This document shows positions 62,228-64,000 of a stretch of 64,000 nucleotides of DNA, piece by piece; position 1 is the first letter of the stretch, and each line of letters opens with the position of its first letter. Location: NCBI GenBank assembly GCA_002753225.1, contig PDZS01000022.1, positions 1-64,000 on the forward strand. The letters run 5' to 3'. The stretch is from Deltaproteobacteria bacterium YD0425bin51. GTDB lineage: Bacteria > Desulfobacterota > Desulfobacteria > Desulfobacterales > YD0425bin51. A model generated the notes under the pieces. That model worked only from the letters and a program-made list of their open reading frames with translations, ran no database searches and was not told the DNA's origin. The translations under genes were made by a program, and so were the position numbers.

Positions 62228-63466
62228 TTACTGATGATCTAAAATAGCAACACGATTTCTACCTTGACTTTTAGCACAATAAAGAGCGCGATCAGCATTT
62301 TCTATTAATTGTGAAACACTTAAACTAGGGTGTGGAACTATTACTGCTATCCCAATACTTAAAGTTACTACTTTAAGATCTACAGAGGATTTAATATGCG
62401 AAATCTTTAAACCCTGTACAGCCTGAAGAATACGAGTTGCAACAATAGATGCTTCTATGAGTTCAGTATTTGAGAGAATAACAGCAAACTCTTCACCGCC
62501 ATATCTAGCTGCTAAATCACCAGGTCTTCTTGCAAATGCTTTTAAGGTCTTTGCAACTTGTTTTAAACATTCATCCCCTCTCTGATGGCCATATGTATCA
62601 TTATAAAATTTAAAATGATCTATATCCATTAGCAATACTGATAAGGGATTTCCATTTCTCAAGCCTCGCTGCCATTCATTATTTAATGTTTCATCTAAAG
62701 TGCGTCTATTAGCAATTCCTGTTAAACCATCCAGAGCTATTAAATATTTAAGCCTTATATTTGTTTCTTGAAGGTCTTGTTTTTGAAAGCTAAATGCCCT
62801 TGATTCGATATAAAACTTTCTTATAACTCTTTCCATTAAAAATGTACAAATCAAACAAATAATACAAACAGACAAAAGGAAAAGAGATTGAATAATGGTT
62901 ATATCATAAGGAAGAAACATTATCCATGATACAAAGCACAAAATAATAAAAAAAAGATTGTATATAATTGCAAAGTGAAAAAGCAGTCTAGTCAAAATTA
63001 ATGCAAAAACAGGAAGAAGGGATGCTGCAAAAAGATTATAGTATTTATATGGCAAAGGACTAATTATGCTAACAACAACCATCCCAATACTAAATATGAA
63101 AAAAAACAGTAAAATACCTTTTTGAAGAAATTTAGCAGCATCTTTAGTAATTATAAGCCAATAAGGAAAAAACATAAGAAAGACAGTTAAGAGGCGAACT
63201 TTTAAGAAATCATTATACATCTCACGAGCATAAAAAAAATCTAAAACCCCCAAACATAAAAAGAATACAAAAACAACAAAAAGTCCTACATTAATATGTT
63301 TTTTATAATTTACTGAATAAAATTCTTGAAATTCTTTTTCTAAAGAAATATCAGGAAACCTAAGCCTAAGTCCAGCTTTATCATCAATTTGCTGAACAAG
63401 CTGTTCAGATATAACCTCTTGATGAGATACAGAAGGAGCTTTTTTTCTCAAAGATGAAAATCCCAT
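62228..63466 (-). CDS. Membrane-bound GGDEF diguanylate cyclase
   Basis: A 412-residue protein with an N-terminal cytosolic tail, a block of about six membrane helices (about 55-215) and a GGDEF domain (about 245-410). The catalytic GGEEF is intact in 'ARYGGEEFAVIL', and 'RRPGD' five residues before it is the RxxD inhibitory site. It makes c-di-GMP with product inhibition. The membrane part has no named sensor family that I can assign. Its stop is 4 bases from the convergent SUMF1-like gene. Confidence 0.88.
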   Translation of the reverse strand: MGFSSLRKKAPSVSHQEVISEQLVQQIDDKAGLRLRFPDISLEKEFQEFYSVNYKKHINVGLFVVFVFFLCLGVLDFFYAREMYNDFLKVRLLTVFLMFFPYWLIITKDAAKFLQKGILLFFFIFSIGMVVVSIISPLPYKYYNLFAASLLPVFALILTRLLFHFAIIYNLFFIILCFVSWIMFLPYDITIIQSLFLLSVCIICLICTFLMERVIRKFYIESRAFSFQKQDLQETNIRLKYLIALDGLTGIANRRTLDETLNNEWQRGLRNGNPLSVLLMDIDHFKFYNDTYGHQRGDECLKQVAKTLKAFARRPGDLAARYGGEEFAVILSNTELIEASIVATRILQAVQGLKISHIKSSVDLKVVTLSIGIAVIVPHPSLSVSQLIENADRALYCAKSQGRNRVAILDHQ

Positions 63467-63676
63467 TTTAAAATCTCTTGATTATTCATTTAACTCAAAC
63501 TATAAATTTAAAAATTCTTATTTTCTCTATCATCTATAATTTACATAGTCAAAGCTAATTTAAGAAATAATTTGAAAAGTTAAAAAAATAAGTTGTATTT
63601 TAAGCAAACTTTGATATTAAATTTCATCAAGTTATTAATATCTTCTACATCTTACTAAAGAAATAAGGAGTTAAAA

Positions 63677-64000
63677 ATGTCAAAAAAAAGCTATCTCATT
63701 GTTTTTATGATGTTTATATCAGTTCCTATTCTATGGGCTTCCAATATTCCAAATTCTATTATGCATGGAAAATCTAAACTTTTATTAATTGGAGAAGGTA
63801 CACTAAAGTTTTATGGAATGATTGAAGTTTACAAAGGGGGACTATATCTATCAAAAGAAACCAAAAATCAACAAGAAATTATAGAAATGGATGAACCAAT
63901 GGCAGTAAAATTATTTGTTACTGCCCGTGGATATAAAAAAGAGCAATGGGAAATGGGCTGGCATAATGGCTTTGACAAAGTAGGACAAGGAAATATGCCT
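63677..64000 (+). CDS. Chalcone-isomerase-like periplasmic protein (partial, cut by window end)
   Basis: The first 108 codons are present and the gene runs off the window. AAGGAG lies 6 bases before ATG 63677. A signal peptide (1-21, 'LIVFMMFISVPILWAS') is followed by 'KLLLIGEGTLKFYGMIEVYKGGLYLSK', 'MAVKLFVTARGYKKEQWEMGWHNGF', which match the chalcone isomerase-like fold of bacterial periplasmic proteins. Enzyme activity of this group is usually not known. The 210-base gap before it holds no recognisable gene or structured RNA. Confidence 0.75.
   Translation, partial: MSKKSYLIVFMMFISVPILWASNIPNSIMHGKSKLLLIGEGTLKFYGMIEVYKGGLYLSKETKNQQEIIEMDEPMAVKLFVTARGYKKEQWEMGWHNGFDKVGQGNMP

Overview
The window is AT-rich, densely coding DNA from an anaerobic bacterium. 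It most resembles a sulfate-reducing Desulfobacterota (Desulfobacterales type). Pointers to this are a selenocysteine-containing HdrA/MvhD system joined to MetF/MetV (methyl branch of the Wood-Ljungdahl pathway), two ferredoxin-dependent 2-oxoacid oxidoreductases, two tungsten aldehyde:ferredoxin oxidoreductases, a CooT nickel protein, an Rnf subunit, a seven-haem class III-like cytochrome and many PAS/HisKA kinases. No rRNA, tRNA, CRISPR array, insertion sequence or phage gene was seen. The species cannot be named from this sequence alone.

Layout. 0.1-1.4 kb: DUF445 membrane protein. 1.4-8.8 kb: operon metF-like / hdrA (Sec) / mvhD (Sec) / metV / metF. Two in-frame UGA codons followed by SECIS-like hairpins hide the true lengths of hdrA and mvhD. 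8.9-14 kb: receiver protein, an AroE-like protein with a changed catalytic residue, two histidine kinases and a glycosyltransferase. 14-18.2 kb: HDOD-GAF-GGDEF protein and a three-gene fatty-acid/polyketide-like module. 18.2-24.2 kb (minus strand): a nine-gene run encoding Kor-type and Por-type 2-oxoacid:ferredoxin oxidoreductases with an ACT protein between them. 24.4-27.5 kb: a CarH-like cobalamin sensor, a helical protein, a histidine kinase and a response regulator, closed by a strong terminator. 27.9-41.6 kb: ElbB, two AOR-family enzymes, a hybrid kinase, a sulfur-related group (TSUP, rhodanese, MauE/DoxX), queuosine genes queE-queC, a cNMP-binding protein, an SDR and a BepA-like protease. 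41.7-47.7 kb: parA-parB, DUF3842, CooT, an IspH-UbiA fusion and a FapA-like protein. 47.7-56.6 kb: REC-TPR protein, class I adenylate cyclase, FliL-like protein, HD hydrolase, MobB, haem protein, chemoreceptor and a lone RnfE. 56.7-64 kb: UbiB/ABC1-like kinase, amidohydrolase, SRPBCC protein, acyltransferase, SUMF1-like protein, diguanylate cyclase and the start of a chalcone-isomerase-like gene.

How it fits together. The first operon is best read as a soluble methylene-THF reductase complex. Its HdrA is a tandem HdrA with an NfnB/GltD-type NAD(P)H module inserted in the first copy, which suggests flavin-based electron bifurcation or confurcation between NAD(P)H, ferredoxin and methylene-THF. 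The Kor/Por enzymes, the AORs and RnfE all handle low-potential ferredoxin electrons, so much of the window concerns ferredoxin-linked C1/C2 metabolism. The other strong theme is signalling. The most novel candidates are the selenoprotein HdrA-MvhD-MetF complex and the stand-alone cobalamin-sensor two-component cluster at 24.4-27.5 kb.
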